Source: Rhodococcus sp. BP22
Lineage (GTDB): Bacteria; Actinomycetota; Actinomycetes; Mycobacteriales; Mycobacteriaceae
Direction of reading: 5' to 3'
DNA: 64,000 bases
Assembly: GCF_014281965.1 (NCBI RefSeq)
Contig: NZ_JACFTB010000001.1
Coordinates: forward strand, 496,001 to 560,000
Shown: positions 40,625 to 49,330 of the stretch, in pieces
How positions within the stretch are numbered: position 1 is the stretch's first letter
Layout of the letters: each line of letters opens with the position of its first letter
Translations under genes and position numbers: made by a program
Notes under the pieces: model-generated
What the model was told of the DNA's origin: nothing
What the model saw: the letters and a program-made list of their open reading frames with translations, nothing else
The model's database searches: none

Positions 40625-40700
40625 CTTTCGGACCGTTCTGTCGGAACCGTGCAATAGAGGACGAGCGAGCCGATCGCCATCAACGTCGGGATCCCCATCG

Positions 40701-41129
40701 TCAGCCGTCCACGTCTATTTCGAGAGATACCTCAGCGCCGGCTTTCAGGGTTCGTCCGACGGTGCACACCTTGTCGATGGCGCGCTCGACGACGATCAGC
40801 AACCGCTGCTGCGCGTCGGGGTCGAGCTCGCTGAGATCGACGGCGAGTACCTCACGCAACTCCGGGTAGCGTTCGTTCTCACGATCGGCAGACCCCGACA
40901 CCGTCACCTTCGAGTCGTAATTGTCACCGAGGCGGCGTGACAATGGGAGATCCGAACTCATCCCGGTGCATGCCGCGAGCGCGATCTTGAGCAACTCGCC
41001 AGGGGTGAAGACCCCGTCGACCGATTCCGAACCGATCAACACCTCGGCTCCTCGCGAGCTCATTCCGGTGTATCGACGCGTCCCCGTCCGTTCGACCCAC
41101 AGTGCCGTCGGTGTGCTCTCATCAGCCAT
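40701..41129 (-). CDS. OsmC-family peroxiredoxin-like protein
   Basis: A 142-residue OsmC family protein. The two redox cysteines are in [12 protein letters not shown] and the C-terminal [10 protein letters not shown]. OsmC/Ohr proteins reduce organic hydroperoxides; which ones are used here is not clear. The position between acylphosphatase and mutM matches Rv2923c in mycobacteria. The start is an ATG at 41129. Confidence 0.9.
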   Translation of the reverse strand: MADESTPTALWVERTGTRRYTGMSSRGAEVLIGSESVDGVFTPGELLKIALAACTGMSSDLPLSRRLGDNYDSKVTVSGSADRENERYPELREVLAVDLSELDPDAQQRLLIVVERAIDKVCTVGRTLKAGAEVSLEIDVDG

Positions 41130-41167
41130 GAGAATCGATTCTAGGGTGACCGGCCGTCAGGGCAGCG

Positions 41168-42034
41168 TCAGGTCCGCGTATTTCGAGGTCGCGGCTGGCA
41201 GGTGGGACAGCTGTACGACGATCTGTTCATGAACTTCTCACGCCGGATCGGGCTGCCACAACGCGAACAAGGCAGCCCCTCTTGGCCGTACGCATCCAAC
41301 GACCGATCGAAGTATCCCGATTCGCCGTTGACATTGACGTACAACGCGTCGAAGGATGTACCGCCTTGCGCGAGAGCCTCACCCATCACCGCGTGAACCG
41401 AGGTCAACAGTGTGCGTAGGACCGGCCTCGACAAGGTCTCTGCAATTCGATTGCCGTGAATCTTGGCGCGCCACAGTGCCTCGTCGGCGTAGATGTTTCC
41501 CACGCCCGACAGCACCGTTTGGTCGAGTATGGCGCGCTTGATCTCGGTGTGTTTGCCCCGCAAGACGTTCACGACGGATTCCGCATCGAACAACGGATCC
41601 ACTGGGTCCCGTGCGATGTGTGCCACGGACTCGGGAACCACGGACCCGTCGACAGATTCGAGGTGCGCGATGGCCCAACCACCGAACGTTCGTTGATCGA
41701 CGAAACGGAGTTCGGCTCCGTTGTCCAGACCCACACGGATGCGGAGGTGCTTCTCGGCGGGGACCGACGGTGGCTGCACGAGCATTTGGCCGCTCATTCC
41801 CAAGTGCACGACTATCGCGTCATCATGCGCATCGAGTGGCAGCCACAGATACTTGCCGCGACGCTCCGCAGACACGATACGACGGCCGCGTAGCTGAGCC
41901 TCCAGGTCCCGTGCACCAGCAAAGTGACGCCGGACCGCGCGCGGGTGCAGTACCTCCACCGATTCGATGATTGTGCTGACTACGTGCGATTCGAGGCCGA
42001 GGCGCACTACCTCGACCTCGGGTAACTCCGGCAT
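41168..42034 (-). CDS. mutM: Formamidopyrimidine-DNA glycosylase
   Basis: Removes 8-oxoguanine and formamidopyrimidine from oxidised DNA. The 288-residue protein has the catalytic N-terminal [15 protein letters not shown] (Pro2 as nucleophile), GRRGKYL-type helix ([11 protein letters not shown]), [10 protein letters not shown], and a C-terminal zinc finger with [25 protein letters not shown]. The Asn and Arg needed for the zinc-finger loop are conserved. It sits 10 bases after rnc on the same strand and belongs to the same operon. Confidence 0.96.
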   Translation of the reverse strand: MPELPEVEVVRLGLESHVVSTIIESVEVLHPRAVRRHFAGARDLEAQLRGRRIVSAERRGKYLWLPLDAHDDAIVVHLGMSGQMLVQPPSVPAEKHLRIRVGLDNGAELRFVDQRTFGGWAIAHLESVDGSVVPESVAHIARDPVDPLFDAESVVNVLRGKHTEIKRAILDQTVLSGVGNIYADEALWRAKIHGNRIAETLSRPVLRTLLTSVHAVMGEALAQGGTSFDALYVNVNGESGYFDRSLDAYGQEGLPCSRCGSPIRREKFMNRSSYSCPTCQPRPRNTRT

Positions 42035-42044
42035 CGAGTATCCG

Positions 42045-42887
42045 CTACTCCGCGCGCGGAGCGGTCGCGACGTCGGTGGCGGGCGAGTCGAGTGCGCCGG
42101 CGGTGTGCTCTACGGCGGGGGGCTCTACGGCTACAGAGCTCACGTTTCCGTCGGAGATGTCGTTCCAGGCAGTACTCGCTGCCTTCTGCTCGGCTTCCTT
42201 CTTGGATCGGCCGACACCTACGCCGAGTGGCCTACCGCTGACGACGACGGTCGCGGTGAATTCTTTGTCGTGGTCTGGACCGGTGGAGGAGATTTCGTAT
42301 ACGGGCACGCCAAGCGATTTCACAGCCGTCAGCTCCTGAAGACTGGTCTTCCAGTCCAGGCCGGCGCCCAAGCGTGGTGCTCGGTCCAGCAAACGTGCGA
42401 ATAGGGTGAGAACGACGCGACGTGCAACCTCTATCCCATGCTGGAGGTGAATCGCGCCCAACAGGGACTCCATGCCATCGGCCAGAATGCTGGGCTTGTC
42501 ACGACCACCGGTCTGTTCCTCGCCCTTGCCTAGCAGGAGATGACGGCCTAGGCCGCCTTCACCGAGTTCGCGTGCCACCTCGGCCAGAGCATGCATGTTC
42601 ACGACGCTGGCACGAATCTTGGCCAACTCGCCTTCGGATTTCTCCGGATGTGCAGTGTAGAGCTCCTCGGTCACGGTCAAACCGAGAACCGAATCACCCA
42701 GGAATTCCAGCCGCTCGTTGGTCGGCAGACCACCACGCTCGTACGCGTACGACCGGTGGGTCAAGGCCAGAGTCAACAGGGGTTCAGCAAGTACGACGCC
42801 AAGAGCGGCGAGGAGCGACTCTCGGTCGTCCCCGCCGCTGTCGGCTGTCGAGCGGTTCAGGTGAGTAGAACTGCTCTTCGATGTCAT
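42045..42887 (-). CDS. rnc: Ribonuclease III
   Basis: Cleaves double-stranded RNA, including rRNA precursors. The 280-residue protein has the catalytic signature [16 protein letters not shown] with the metal-binding Glu and Asp, a second acidic cluster [15 protein letters not shown], and a dsRNA-binding domain ([64 protein letters not shown]). The C-terminus carries an extra 40 residues not found in most members. It overlaps nothing and lies 10 bases from rpmF. Confidence 0.96.
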   Translation of the reverse strand: MTSKSSSTHLNRSTADSGGDDRESLLAALGVVLAEPLLTLALTHRSYAYERGGLPTNERLEFLGDSVLGLTVTEELYTAHPEKSEGELAKIRASVVNMHALAEVARELGEGGLGRHLLLGKGEEQTGGRDKPSILADGMESLLGAIHLQHGIEVARRVVLTLFARLLDRAPRLGAGLDWKTSLQELTAVKSLGVPVYEISSTGPDHDKEFTATVVVSGRPLGVGVGRSKKEAEQKAASTAWNDISDGNVSSVAVEPPAVEHTAGALDSPATDVATAPRAE

Positions 42888-42897
42888 GTGCTGAAGA

Positions 42898-43080
42898 TCA
42901 GACAGCTGCTGCTACCTGTCGGCCCTTGTAGGTGCCACACGAGGGGCACGCAATGTGGGGCAGTGTCTTCTCGCCGCATCCACGGTTGGGGCACGTGACA
43001 AGCGTAGGCACTGTGGCCTTCCACTGTGCACGACGCGACCTCGTGTTGGAACGCGACATTTTACGCTTCGGGACAGCCAC
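42898..43080 (-). CDS. rpmF: 50S ribosomal protein L32
   Basis: A 60-residue L32 beginning [30 protein letters not shown]. The four cysteines in CPNRGCG and CPSCG show this is the zinc-binding C+ form. It lies two bases after the DUF177 stop and before rnc, the common order DUF177-rpmF-rnc. Confidence 0.96.
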   Translation of the reverse strand: MAVPKRKMSRSNTRSRRAQWKATVPTLVTCPNRGCGEKTLPHIACPSCGTYKGRQVAAAV

Positions 43081-43082
43081 TT

Positions 43083-43691
43083 CTACTTCTCCTCGGCTTC
43101 GTTGTTCACAAGTTCGGTGCTCGATACTGGATCCACGCCAAATTTGGCTGCAAGTCCAGCCCAGCGAGGATCAACTATCTCATGATTATGTCCAGATTCC
43201 GCAATCGCCAGGTTGATGCCGCATTCCGAGCACAATCCTTGGCAGTTTTCACGGCAGAGAGGATGCAATGGAAGCTCCAATCCGACCGCATCCACGACGA
43301 CTGGCTGTAGGTCTATCTGATCATCGACGACGCGATGAATCTCCTCCTCGTCGGTCGTGTCCTCAGTGACGCTGGACGGGTAGGCGAACAGATCGGTGAG
43401 GTACACATCCACCGCCCCTGAAACAGGCTCCAGGCACCGTGAGCACTCGCCCGAAGTGTCTGCGCGGACGGTGCCTGTCACCAGCACACCCTCCGATACC
43501 GCTTCGAGGCGAAGATCGAGATCGACCGGTGACCCCTTTTCGATGGCGATTGCATCGAGGCCGATTCGCGTGGGCGCGACAATCGTCCGCTGGACCTCCG
43601 TCATCGACCCGGGCCGACGGCTCAGGTTGTCGATATCCAGCACGAATCCCGTGCCTGCTTCGGCACGAGGGGTATTACGACGGGTAGACAC
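43083..43691 (-). CDS. DUF177/YceD family protein, possible 23S rRNA accumulation factor
   Basis: A 202-residue YceD (DUF177) protein, in plants and bacteria linked to 23S rRNA accumulation and normally adjacent to rpmF. Two cysteine motifs, [10 protein letters not shown] and [13 protein letters not shown], could form a zinc site. The start is GTG at 43689-43691 with AGGA eight bases upstream; the frame is open up to 43796. It is first of DUF177-rpmF-rnc-mutM. Confidence 0.88.
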   Translation of the reverse strand: MSTRRNTPRAEAGTGFVLDIDNLSRRPGSMTEVQRTIVAPTRIGLDAIAIEKGSPVDLDLRLEAVSEGVLVTGTVRADTSGECSRCLEPVSGAVDVYLTDLFAYPSSVTEDTTDEEEIHRVVDDQIDLQPVVVDAVGLELPLHPLCRENCQGLCSECGINLAIAESGHNHEIVDPRWAGLAAKFGVDPVSSTELVNNEAEEK

Positions 43692-43835
43692 AGTAATCTT
43701 CCTGCTCAGACGATTGATTCGATCACCTTGGAGCTGTTGGACCAACCGCACCGACATGGCGCGCCGGACCAGAACAACCTTTGGGCAACCACACAACGGT
43801 ACGCACAGACTCAGGCATGAGCAAATCTGGACGAT

Positions 43836-44603
43836 CTACCTGCGCGGACGACGCCCCTCGCCGGACGGATCCGGGCCGTAGTCCGGGACACCCGATCCGG
43901 TACGCAACTGCTGGCGGCCTCGCCCTACAGAACGAATAGTGCCACTGAGGAACTCCTCGAACTCCGCCAGCTTGGTATCGACGTAGACGTCGCATTCACT
44001 GCGCATTCGGTCTGATTCGGCATGCGCAGCGTCGATGACGCGTGCCGATTCTGCGCGGGCGGCCTGCACGACCTCGGTTTGATCGACCAACCGCGCCTGC
44101 TCCTCGGCTCCGTCTGCGACCGAACGATCGTACGAGGCCTGACCCGACTCGATGAGACGCTCCGACTCCGACCGCGCCCGCGTCGTCAGCGTCTCGTACT
44201 CACGCCTTCCTGCTTCGACCGAACGCTCCGCGGTGTCGTTCGCATCGTCGACGAGTTGCTCGGCGTGAGCCTTCGCCTCGGCAACCATGCGATCGGCCTG
44301 TGATTTCGCATCGGCCAGTATTCGGTCTGCGGAATCGCGCGCATTCTCGACGGTGTCCTGGGCTTCGTTGTTGGCCGAGGTGACGGTTTTCTCTGCCGTC
44401 GCCCGAGCGTCCGTGACCAGTTTGTCCTTGTGATCGAGGACATCCTGCGCGTCGTCGAGTTCACCAGGAATCGAGTCGCGCACATCGTCGAGAAGTTCAA
44501 GGACATCGCCGCGAGGAACAACGCAGCCGGCCGTCATAGGGACACCGCGCGCCTCCTCGACAATGGCGACGAGTTCGTCGAGTGCCTCGAATACGCGGTA
44601 CAC
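43836..44603 (-). CDS. DivIVA-like coiled-coil protein (Rv2927c-like)
   Basis: A 255-residue protein almost identical in layout to mycobacterial Rv2927c. The N-terminal domain (MYRVFEALDELVAIVEEARGVPMTAGCVVPRGDVLELLDDVRDSIP) is followed by a long coiled coil with repeated ADA/EADRI-type heptads (residues about 60-215), and a conserved CDVYVDTKLAEFEEFLSGTIRSVGRGRQQL. Related proteins organise polar growth and cell-wall assembly. The GTG at 44601-44603 is the conserved start, with GGGG six bases upstream. Its neighbour coaD is on the same strand. Confidence 0.86.
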   Translation of the reverse strand: MYRVFEALDELVAIVEEARGVPMTAGCVVPRGDVLELLDDVRDSIPGELDDAQDVLDHKDKLVTDARATAEKTVTSANNEAQDTVENARDSADRILADAKSQADRMVAEAKAHAEQLVDDANDTAERSVEAGRREYETLTTRARSESERLIESGQASYDRSVADGAEEQARLVDQTEVVQAARAESARVIDAAHAESDRMRSECDVYVDTKLAEFEEFLSGTIRSVGRGRQQLRTGSGVPDYGPDPSGEGRRPRR

Positions 44604-44712
44604 CGGTAACCCCAATCGATAGAAACTACGAAGAAACGTGCGGAAAGTGCACTTCCAGTTTGCCTGGTAATTGCTGCCTGCGCGTCGCACTCGCCTCGGT
44701 GTGTCGCCCGAT

Positions 44713-45201
44713 CTATTCTGCGGCGCGCTCGGCGATGCGGCTCAATAGTCTGGAGTGAACATTCTCGGGGACCATTCCTGCGACATCTCCACCGAAAGTA
44801 GCGACCTCTTTGACCAGTGAACTGGACAGGAAGCTGAACGATGGATTCGCGGGAATGAAAAGGGTGTCCACACCTGTCAATCGCTGGTTCATCTGGGCCA
44901 TCTGAAGTTCGTAATCGAAATCGTTTGCTCCACGCAGACCCTTCACTATCGCAGTGAAGCCCTCCTGCTTCGCATAGTCGACGAGCAGGCCGTGCCACGA
45001 GGAGATCCGGACGTTCTTCAGATGGGCCGTCGCCTCGCCGAGAAGCTCGATGCGCTCGTCGACAGAGAACAGACCACGCTTGTTCTTGTTGATCATGACG
45101 GTGACGATGATCTCATCGAACTGCGCCGCAGCCCTGGTGATCACATCGATATGGCCATTGGTCACCGGGTCGAAGGATCCAGGACACACTGCTCCAGTCA
45201 T
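44713..45201 (-). CDS. coaD: Phosphopantetheine adenylyltransferase
   Basis: The fourth step of coenzyme A synthesis. The 162-residue nucleotidyltransferase has PGSFDPVTNGHIDVITRA (TxGH variant of HxGH), KGLRGANDFDYELQMAQMN and PSFSFLSSSLVKEVATFGGDV, the ATP-binding ISSSxVK motif. The ATG at 45199-45201 begins MTGAVCPGSF; the frame is open further but overlaps rsmD. It sits 13 bases after the rsmD stop. Confidence 0.96.
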   Translation of the reverse strand: MTGAVCPGSFDPVTNGHIDVITRAAAQFDEIIVTVMINKNKRGLFSVDERIELLGEATAHLKNVRISSWHGLLVDYAKQEGFTAIVKGLRGANDFDYELQMAQMNQRLTGVDTLFIPANPSFSFLSSSLVKEVATFGGDVAGMVPENVHSRLLSRIAERAAE

Positions 45202-45214
45202 GGCGCACACGCTA

Positions 45215-45772
45215 TCACCGTGCCAGTCCGGCGATTTCGATTCGCGTCTCACCGTACTTCTTGACCTTCTCCGCCACCAAGCCTTCGGGCCAGGTGGTTT
45301 CCGCCGATCTGGACGAGCGTTCCAACACCACAAGGCTTTCCGGTGCCAACCAACCGTTCGTCAGAAGTTCGACGAGCATCTGCGCAACTGCGGAATCGGC
45401 GATGGCATAGGGAGGGTCGGCCAACACGAGGTCGTAAGGGCGGTCGGCCTGGCTCGCCAACACCGCGGAGACCGGCGCACATCGAACGGACGCACCGGGC
45501 AGCCCGATGCCGGCGGCGTTACCCCGAATCACCTCTGCCGCTCGCGCATCGGACTCCACCATCACGACAGTCGACGCACCACGTGAAAGTGCTTCCAATC
45601 CCAGAGCGCCCGACCCGGCATAGAGATCGAGCACGGCAGCGCCGTCGAGATCCAGACGCGAGTCCAACGAGCTGAACAACGCCTCGCGGACACGGTCCGA
45701 TGTTGGACGCGTGCCGCGAGGCGGTACTTTCAGGGTTCGGCCTCCTGCGATGCCTGCCACGATCCGGGTCAT
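45215..45772 (-). CDS. rsmD: 16S rRNA (guanine966-N2)-methyltransferase
   Basis: A 185-residue Rossmann methyltransferase that makes m2G966. It shows GRTLKVPPRGTRPTSDRVREALFSSL, the SAM motif VLDLYAGSGALGLEALSRGA and the catalytic DPPY in LVLADPPYAIA. It is upstream of coaD on the same strand, a common bacterial pairing. Confidence 0.95.
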   Translation of the reverse strand: MTRIVAGIAGGRTLKVPPRGTRPTSDRVREALFSSLDSRLDLDGAAVLDLYAGSGALGLEALSRGASTVVMVESDARAAEVIRGNAAGIGLPGASVRCAPVSAVLASQADRPYDLVLADPPYAIADSAVAQMLVELLTNGWLAPESLVVLERSSRSAETTWPEGLVAEKVKKYGETRIEIAGLAR

Positions 45773-45829
45773 CTACAGAAGGTTACTCAGGGTGGAGTTC
45801 CTCTTTGCCGCAGTGTTCACCGGACCAGA

Positions 45830-48800
45830 TCAATCGTTCACCGAAGAGCCTTCGCCGCTGCCGATCACGACGAGCAGATCCCCGCCCTCGACTTGCTGGA
45901 CAGCGCCGATGGCCAGGCGGCTGACCTTCCCGCCTTTGGATGCCGTGATAGCAGCTTCCATCTTCATCGCTTCGATCGTGGCAACCGTCTCTCCCGCTGA
46001 GATCTCGTCGCCCACGGCCACTGCCAAGGTCACCACACCAGCAAACGGTGCCGGAACATGACCGGAATTGGACCGATCCGCTTTCTCGATTGTCGGCGCC
46101 TCACTGGAAATCGAACGATCACGCACAGAGACCGGACGCAGTTGACCGTTCAGAATGCACATCACCGTGCGCATCCCTCGCTCATCGGCATCGGAAATGG
46201 CCTCCAGCCCGATCAGCAACTCCACGCCCTTCTCGAGCCGAACACGATGCTCGTCTCCCTGACGCAGACCGTAGAAGAACTGATTCGCCGACAAACGCGA
46301 GGTATCGCCGTACTTTTCCCGATGATCGGCCAACTCCGCACTGGGGCCGGGAAAGAGCAACCGATTCAACATCTCCCGACGCGTTGCCGACGTTCCATCG
46401 AGACTCCGTTCCTCCTCGACGGTCAGCTCGGTCTCGGGCTTGGCCTCACTTCGCCCCTCCAAAGCCTTGGTGCGCAAAGGTTCCGGCCATCCGCCCGCAG
46501 GCGTTCCGAGATCGCCACGCAGAAAACCGATCACCGAATCAGGAATATCGAACTTTCCGGGGTTCTCCGCGAACTCCTCTGCCGACGCATCGGCGCCGAC
46601 CAAGGCGAGCGCGAGATCGCCGACAACCTTCGAACTGGGCGTCACCTTGACCAAACGCCCCAACATCCGGTCCGCAGCAGCGTAATTCGCTTCCACGGTT
46701 TCGAACTTGTCGCCCAAACCTAGTGCGATCGCCTGCTGACGGAGATTGGAGAGCTGCCCACCCGGAATCTCGTGGGTGTACACCCGCCCTGTCGGGGCCA
46801 TCAAACCCGACTCGAAGGGCGCATATACTTTCCGCAACGCCTCCCAGTACGGCTCCAAATCGCATACTGCGGCCAGATCCAGGCCCGTATCTCGCTCGGT
46901 GTGCGCAGCAGCGGCCACGATCGCAGACAACGCAGGCTGCGACGTTGCACCTGCCATCGATGCACTCGCACCGTCGACGGCATCGGCGCCTGCTTCCCAG
47001 GCCGCCAGGTACGTCGCCAACTGACCGCCGGGAGTGTCGTGGGTGTGCACGTGCACCGGAAGATCGAAATTGCTCCGCAACGCCGTTACCAACGTCCGTG
47101 CAGCAGGGGCACGCAGTAACCCGGCCATGTCCTTGATGGCCAGCACATGTGCACCCGCGTCGACTATCTGCTCCGCCAGCTTCAGGTAGTAGTCCAGCGT
47201 GTACAGCGTCTCGTTCGGATTCGAGAGGTCACCGGTGTAGCTCAAGGCAACCTCGGCCAGCGCGGTACCCGTCTCACGAACCGCGTCGATCGCCGGACGC
47301 ATCTGGTCGACGTTGTTGAGCGCATCGAAGATGCGGAAGATGTCGATACCTGTGTCCGTCGCCTCCGCTACGAAGCTGCGCGTCACTTTCTCCGGATACG
47401 GGGTGTAGCCCACTGTATTACGGCCACGTAGCAACATCTGCAACGCAACGTTGGGCACCGCCTCACGCAACGCGGCCAGACGCTCCCATGGATCCTCGTG
47501 CAGGAAACGCAGTGCCACATCGTATGTCGCCCCGCCCCAACATTCGATCGAGAGCAACTCCGGCGTCGTACGTGCCACGTACGGTGCGACCATCAACAAC
47601 CCGGACGTGCGAACCCGGGTTGCGAGCAACGACTGATGTGCATCCCGGAACGTCGTATCGGTGACCGCGAGTGCTTTCTGATTGCGCAGATCACGAGCGA
47701 AACCCTCTGGGCCCAACGCCAACAAGCGCTGCCTACTACCGTCGGGAATCGGCGCCGAGAAATCGACGTGGGGAAGTTTGTCCTGCGGGTACACCGGCGA
47801 CGGTCGCTCCCCGTGCGGCTTGTTGACGGTCACATCCGCCAGATACGTCAGGATCTTCGTTCCGCGGTCACCGGAGGTACGCGAGGTCAGCAGTTGCGGA
47901 CGTTCCTCGATGAACGACGTCGTCACCCTCCCTGCGGTGAAGTCCGGATCGACCAGAACTGCCTGCAGAAAAGGGATATTCGTTGCTACGCCACGAATAC
48001 GGAACTCCGCCACGGCGCGACGCGCACGCGCAATCGCGGTATCGAAATCTCTGCCTCGACACGTCAACTTGACGAGCATGGAATCGAAGTAGGCGCCGAC
48101 TTCGGCACCGAGTGTCGTGCCACCATCCAATCGCACACCGGCACCGCCCGGGGTGCGATACGCGGTGATACGGCCGGTATCGGGTCGGAAGCCATTCGAC
48201 GGATCCTCGGTCGTGATTCGGCATTGCAATGCCGCCCCACGCAACACGATGTTCTCCTGGGCCAACCCCAGATCGGCAAGGGACTCCCCCGAGGCAATGC
48301 GCAACTGCGCCTGCACCAAATCGACGTCGGTGACCTCTTCGGTCACCGTATGCTCCACCTGGATACGCGGATTCATCTCGATGAACACATGATTGCCCCG
48401 AGTATCGAGAAGGAACTCCACAGTGCCCGCGCACGAGTATCCGATCTCCTTCGCGAAAGCGACCGCATCCGCGCACATCCGATCACGAAGCTCCCCAGGG
48501 AGATTCGGCGCAGGGGCCATCTCGATAACCTTCTGATGACGCCGCTGCAGAGAACAATCCCGCTCGAACAGGTGCACCACATTGCCCTGCCCATCGGCGA
48601 GGATCTGCACCTCGATGTGCCGCGGATCGATGACCGCCTGCTCCAAGAACACAGTCGCGTCACCGAACGCCGACTCCGCCTCACGCGCCGCCGCTTCGAT
48701 CGACTCGCGCAACTGCGCCGGCTCGGCCACTCGGCGCATACCCCTGCCGCCGCCGCCGGCCACTGCCTTCACGAACAGGGGAAACGTCATCGTTTCCGAA

Positions 48801-49240
48801 GCCGCTACCAATTCTTCGATGTCCGAGGACGGCTCGGACGAGGCCAAGACCGGCAAACCGGCACGCTTGGCCGCGGCAATTGCGCGGGCCTTGTTGCCCG
48901 TCAACTCGAGCACCTCGGCCGAAGGCCCGACGAACGTGATGCCCGCCTCCGCGCACGCGGCAGCGAGATCCGGATTCTCCGACAGGAACCCGTACCCCGG
49001 GTACACCGCATCGGCACCGCTGCGCTGTGCTGCAGCGACGATTTCCTTCACCGACAGATACGCACGGACCGGGTGGCCCTTCTCCCCGATCTCGTACGCC
49101 TCGTCCGCCTTCGTCCGGTGAACCGAATTGCGGTCCTCGAACGGGAAGACAGCCACGGTAGCGGCACCCAACTCGTACGACGCGCGAAATGCACGGATAG
49201 CAATCTCGCCACGATTGGCAACCAACACTTTGGAGAACAT
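45830..49240 (-). CDS. pyc: Pyruvate carboxylase
   Basis: Carboxylates pyruvate to oxaloacetate, replenishing the citric acid cycle. The 1136-residue single-chain enzyme has the biotin carboxylase domain (MFSKVLVANRGEIAIRAFRA; ATP-grasp GGGGRGMRRV; HIEVQILADGQGNVVHLFERDCSLQRRHQK), the carboxyltransferase domain (TTFRDAHQSLLATRVRT, HTHDTPGG) and a biotinyl domain with the biotinylated lysine in EAMKMEAAI. Length agrees with the mycobacterial protein. It lies between rsmD and recG, with short gaps of 57 and 90 bases. Confidence 0.97.
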   Translation of the reverse strand: MFSKVLVANRGEIAIRAFRASYELGAATVAVFPFEDRNSVHRTKADEAYEIGEKGHPVRAYLSVKEIVAAAQRSGADAVYPGYGFLSENPDLAAACAEAGITFVGPSAEVLELTGNKARAIAAAKRAGLPVLASSEPSSDIEELVAASETMTFPLFVKAVAGGGGRGMRRVAEPAQLRESIEAAAREAESAFGDATVFLEQAVIDPRHIEVQILADGQGNVVHLFERDCSLQRRHQKVIEMAPAPNLPGELRDRMCADAVAFAKEIGYSCAGTVEFLLDTRGNHVFIEMNPRIQVEHTVTEEVTDVDLVQAQLRIASGESLADLGLAQENIVLRGAALQCRITTEDPSNGFRPDTGRITAYRTPGGAGVRLDGGTTLGAEVGAYFDSMLVKLTCRGRDFDTAIARARRAVAEFRIRGVATNIPFLQAVLVDPDFTAGRVTTSFIEERPQLLTSRTSGDRGTKILTYLADVTVNKPHGERPSPVYPQDKLPHVDFSAPIPDGSRQRLLALGPEGFARDLRNQKALAVTDTTFRDAHQSLLATRVRTSGLLMVAPYVARTTPELLSIECWGGATYDVALRFLHEDPWERLAALREAVPNVALQMLLRGRNTVGYTPYPEKVTRSFVAEATDTGIDIFRIFDALNNVDQMRPAIDAVRETGTALAEVALSYTGDLSNPNETLYTLDYYLKLAEQIVDAGAHVLAIKDMAGLLRAPAARTLVTALRSNFDLPVHVHTHDTPGGQLATYLAAWEAGADAVDGASASMAGATSQPALSAIVAAAAHTERDTGLDLAAVCDLEPYWEALRKVYAPFESGLMAPTGRVYTHEIPGGQLSNLRQQAIALGLGDKFETVEANYAAADRMLGRLVKVTPSSKVVGDLALALVGADASAEEFAENPGKFDIPDSVIGFLRGDLGTPAGGWPEPLRTKALEGRSEAKPETELTVEEERSLDGTSATRREMLNRLLFPGPSAELADHREKYGDTSRLSANQFFYGLRQGDEHRVRLEKGVELLIGLEAISDADERGMRTVMCILNGQLRPVSVRDRSISSEAPTIEKADRSNSGHVPAPFAGVVTLAVAVGDEISAGETVATIEAMKMEAAITASKGGKVSRLAIGAVQQVEGGDLLVVIGSGEGSSVND

Positions 49241-49330
49241 GCGCTAAACCTACCGCCGACACGTCCACCAACAGCGTCTGCCATCTCGAGATATGAGATA
49301 GTCCGGCGTCTTAAACGGTGCAGAGACCCG

